From contig NZ_OY762614.1 in the NCBI RefSeq assembly GCF_963666145.1, positions 3,896,501 to 3,960,500 of the forward strand: a stretch of 64,000 nucleotides of DNA, written 5' to 3'. Position numbers and translations under genes: made by a program. A model generated the notes under the pieces. That model was not told where the DNA came from, did not search any database, and saw only the letters and a program-made list of their open reading frames with translations. How positions within the stretch are numbered: position 1 is the first letter of the stretch; every line of letters starts with the position of its first letter. This DNA comes from an uncultured Desulfobacter sp. (GTDB lineage Bacteria > Desulfobacterota > Desulfobacteria > Desulfobacterales > Desulfobacteraceae). This document shows positions 61,438 through 64,000 of this stretch, piece by piece.

Positions 61438-62820
61438 ATGTACTGTAGCCATTTTAATCTGAAAAAAAAGCCTTTTCAGCTAAGTACGGATAACAGTTTT
61501 CTGTGGCTGGGCGACACCCATGCCCGGGCGTTAGGTCTTCTAAGGCATGGCATTGACAGCGCCCAGCGGTTGCTGGTCCTCACCGGTGACATCGGCACCG
61601 GCAAAACCACACTGATCCATGAACTGAGTCATTTTTTACCCCAGACAACGGCCGTGGCCCATATCACGGATCCGAGTATTGAACGCCATCATCTGCTTCT
61701 TTCCATCGCCCGGGATCTGGGATTTGGGGCGTTTTATGAAGAAGGAGAAGAATTCGATTCCGTTTTGTCGGTTTTTTTAAGCCGGCGGAGCCCGGAAGGC
61801 AAATGCCTGATCATCATTGACGAGGCCCACTTGATGTCGGAACGATTTCTATCGCAGATCCCCGCCTGGGCCAAATCCGCACCGGACAATACTCTCACCT
61901 TTATCCTGGCCGGTCAGCTGGAGTTTCACCAGGTCTTGGAAGAGACCCTGGGCCGTTCATGGCAGGCCCAGGTGGATGTCCATGCCATGCTTTCTCCTTT
62001 GGACGAGCAGCAGACCCTGGATTATATCAACCGGCGCCTTGAACTGGCCGGTGCAACAGCGCCTATTTTTATCCCTGAAACCGTCCGGGAGGTTCACCGG
62101 TACACCAAAGGCATTCCCCGGCGCATTAACATTGCCTGTGACCAGGCCATGATCGCGGCTTTTTCAAAGGATATGCACACCGTTGATGCCCGGACCTTCC
62201 GGGAAGCCGTGGGGATTTTGGAGCTTCCCCGGGTGCCGGCCGTCGTAGCGCCGCCAGTGCCGGATCTGCAAATGCCGTCTTTGTTCCAAAGGGTCCGGCG
62301 GCAGGCAACAACCGTGCTGCCCGTCCTGGCCGCAGCCGTTCTTTTGGTCGTTGTCGCCTATACCTTCCATTCCCGAACTTTTCCCGTTTCGACACCTGCT
62401 GCCACGGCAGCCCATGGTCAGCCGCCTGGAACCATTGTGCCCAAGGAAGTGTCTCAGACGGAACCAGAATCCCACGCGTCTGTAAAAACCCCGACTTCAC
62501 CCGTAAAACCGGACCCAGTTCCGCTGGTTTCCCCTGAACAAATCCCAGGCAAGTCCAAGAAAGCCGCCGATATGGATGCGTTTGTCGAAGAAGTGTTCAT
62601 GATGCACAAAGCCGATATCATGGCCCAGGCGCCGGATGTGTCCCCCCGGCCGACGGCCCATGGCGCCCCGGCTCATGAAAAGCCCGAACCTGCCCCGGCC
62701 GTTCCTTCGGCATCCGGCGGCCAGGACTCTGAATCTGTCCATGAATCTGTGGGAAGCTCATCCGTCCAGCCGGAACCGGATGCTGTGATTGACTGGCTCA
62801 TACGAGAAAAATCCCGTTAA
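61438..62820 (+). CDS. ExeA/GspA-like AAA ATPase with C-terminal membrane segment
   Basis: The ATG at 61438 follows AGAAGG. The 460-residue protein begins MYCSHFNLKKKPFQLSTDNS, typical of ExeA-like ATPases, with Walker A GDIGTGKTTL, Walker B LIIIDEAHLM, a C-terminal membrane segment (VLPVLAAAVLLVVVAYTF, residues about 295-312) and a proline-rich periplasmic tail. The ExeA family helps assemble type II secretion or type IV pili through the wall. No GspB partner or secretion gene is nearby. Confidence 0.78.
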   Translation: MYCSHFNLKKKPFQLSTDNSFLWLGDTHARALGLLRHGIDSAQRLLVLTGDIGTGKTTLIHELSHFLPQTTAVAHITDPSIERHHLLLSIARDLGFGAFYEEGEEFDSVLSVFLSRRSPEGKCLIIIDEAHLMSERFLSQIPAWAKSAPDNTLTFILAGQLEFHQVLEETLGRSWQAQVDVHAMLSPLDEQQTLDYINRRLELAGATAPIFIPETVREVHRYTKGIPRRINIACDQAMIAAFSKDMHTVDARTFREAVGILELPRVPAVVAPPVPDLQMPSLFQRVRRQATTVLPVLAAAVLLVVVAYTFHSRTFPVSTPAATAAHGQPPGTIVPKEVSQTEPESHASVKTPTSPVKPDPVPLVSPEQIPGKSKKAADMDAFVEEVFMMHKADIMAQAPDVSPRPTAHGAPAHEKPEPAPAVPSASGGQDSESVHESVGSSSVQPEPDAVIDWLIREKSR

Positions 62821-63016
62821 CGTCCCATAGAAATTTAGACGGAAACCTTTGGGAATCATTTCGAAGTTGTGGTAGAGTTTATTGCTGACGTTCTTGATTT
62901 TTGAGTGCTATCGAACATTAAAGCCGGCTTTGCATAAGTCGGGCACTCAACCGAGCGTGAAATGAAAATTAACAATTCATCTGAAATGCTACGGCACATA
63001 CTTTGGCGGGAATAAT

Positions 63017-64000
63017 ATGCACAAGGATCGAGAATCAATCATTGTCTCTTTTTTGAAAATGGAATCCACCGGGGGAATACTGCTGTTTTGTTCAGCTGTG
63101 CTTGCCATTGTGATCGCAAATTCATCTCTTGAGCCATATTACGAGCTTTTTATTTCAACGCCCGTGGAGATCCGGATCGGCCCTTTGGAAATTGCAAAGC
63201 CCTTATTGCTCTGGATCAATGACGGATTGATGGCTGTTTTCTTTTTTTTGATCGGTCTTGAGCTGAAACGTGAGGTGATTGAGGGGGAGCTTTCCGAAAA
63301 AAGCAAAATCATCCTCCCCTGTATCGGGGCCATCGGCGGAATGGTCGTTCCGGCACTCATATATCTGTACTTCAACGCCAATGATCCCGTTGCGGTGAAA
63401 GGCTGGGCAATCCCGGCCGCAACGGATATTGCATTTGCCTTGGGTGTTTTAACTTTACTGAAATCAAACGTCCCTTCTTCAATAAAGATTTTTCTTACCT
63501 CTTTGGCCATTTTTGATGACATTGGTGCGATACTGATCATCGCTCTTTTTTATACATCAAAAATTTCTTTTTTCGCCATCGGCATTGCGCTCGGCTGCCT
63601 GGTGATTCTTTTTTGGATGAATAAACGCAATGTCACATCCAACAGCCCTTATATTCTCATGGGGATTATCATGTGGGTCGCCACGTTAAAGTCGGGCATG
63701 CATGCCACCTTGGCCGGTGTGCTGCTGGCCATGTTCATTCCAATGCAGTCAAAAGATGATCCGGAACATTCGCCTCTAAAAAGCATAGAGCATGATCTGC
63801 ATTCCATTGTCGCGTTTTTCGTGCTGCCGGTATTTGCCTTTGCAAATGCGGGAATCAATTTGAGCGGGGTTACGGTAAATCAGGCATTTCATAGCGTACC
63901 CATCGGGGTTGCCCTGGGGCTGTTTTTGGGTAAGCAAGCCGGCATTTTTGGATTTTGCTGGCTATTCATTAAGCTTAGACTTGCAAAACTGCCTGGCGAT
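63017..64000 (+). CDS. nhaA: Na+/H+ antiporter NhaA (cut by window edge)
   Basis: The frame opens at the ATG at 63017 and runs off the right edge; about 328 residues are visible. It has NhaA marks: ESTGGILLFCSAVLAIVIANS at the N-terminus, GLELKREVIEGELS, PAATDIAFALGVLTLL with the Asp of the first conserved site and FLTSLAIFDDIGAILIIALFY with the two essential aspartates. NhaA exports sodium in exchange for protons across the inner membrane. The C-terminal helices lie outside the window. Confidence 0.93.
   Translation, partial: MHKDRESIIVSFLKMESTGGILLFCSAVLAIVIANSSLEPYYELFISTPVEIRIGPLEIAKPLLLWINDGLMAVFFFLIGLELKREVIEGELSEKSKIILPCIGAIGGMVVPALIYLYFNANDPVAVKGWAIPAATDIAFALGVLTLLKSNVPSSIKIFLTSLAIFDDIGAILIIALFYTSKISFFAIGIALGCLVILFWMNKRNVTSNSPYILMGIIMWVATLKSGMHATLAGVLLAMFIPMQSKDDPEHSPLKSIEHDLHSIVAFFVLPVFAFANAGINLSGVTVNQAFHSVPIGVALGLFLGKQAGIFGFCWLFIKLRLAKLPGD

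Noticed and set aside
63139..63858. Minus-strand open frames across nhaA
   Set aside because: They are antisense shadows of the clear NhaA frame, which is open to the window edge.
1..64000. CRISPR arrays, tRNA and rRNA genes
   Set aside because: No regularly spaced repeats and no recognisable tRNA or rRNA segments were seen on either strand.

Overview
The window looks like a chromosome segment of a strictly anaerobic, sulfate-reducing deltaproteobacterium of the Desulfobacter/Desulfobacula type (Desulfobacterota). This is inferred from gene content: lactate enzymes built on Fe-S/heterodisulfide-reductase-like modules, a fused LutB-LutA protein, many sigma-54 activators, PEP-CTERM proteins and moderate GC. 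There is no rRNA or tRNA gene and no CRISPR array. NhaA at the right edge and a lipoprotein at the left edge are cut by the window.

Layout. 1-4.0 kb: CsgG-type lipoprotein pair, TetR regulator overlapping a UbiB-like kinase, PNPOx-like protein. 4.4-6.2 kb: low-GC accessory island of small unknown proteins (membrane protein, zinc ribbon, Cys-rich protein, transglutaminase-like protein). 6.8-12.25 kb: insertion-sequence mosaic in which a truncated IS66, a complete 1368-bp IS with perfect 19-bp inverted repeats and a truncated IS21 abut. The IS21 transposase gene is fused in frame to a DnaG-like primase core, the most unusual gene here. 12.2-15.0 kb: two small unknown proteins and an SDR-family protein. 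15.1-21.7 kb: a divergent, apparently sigma-54-controlled cluster (53-aa charged ORF, stand-alone AdoMet-decarboxylase-like half, GNAT, ATP-grasp, PLP decarboxylase, M20 peptidase relic; opposite: sigma-54 activator and C39-like cysteine protease) that looks like an uncharacterised small-molecule or peptide pathway.

21.8-28 kb: haem-binding domain protein, DUF1835 protein, DksA/TraR protein, TPR lipoprotein and a PEP-CTERM protein with a toroid fold. 28.3-36.8 kb, all on the minus strand: D-2-hydroxyacid dehydrogenase, HdrC-ferredoxin-MvhD fusion, LarA racemase and DhaK, DhaL and DhaM-HPr-EI. 37.3-39.5 kb: FTCD and a degenerate NlpC-like protein. 40.2-53.9 kb: a nitrogen and amino acid block with a sigma-54 activator, gabT-gabD, a histidine kinase/response regulator pair and a livKHMGF ABC importer. 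Good -24/-12 promoters and palindromic candidate activator sites precede gabT and livK. 54.5-56.2 kb: small accessory genes including a RelBE pair. 56.3-59.9 kb: L-lactate utilisation proteins with a divergent FadR-type regulator and three matching operators. 60.3-64 kb: orphan TAXI binding protein, ExeA-like ATPase and NhaA.

Together, L-lactate oxidation (LutC/LutBA), a lactate-racemase-family enzyme and a D-hydroxyacid dehydrogenase would let the cell use both isomers. Dihydroxyacetone phosphorylation and GABA degradation add carbon and nitrogen sources. All functional assignments come from reading motifs; no database search was run.
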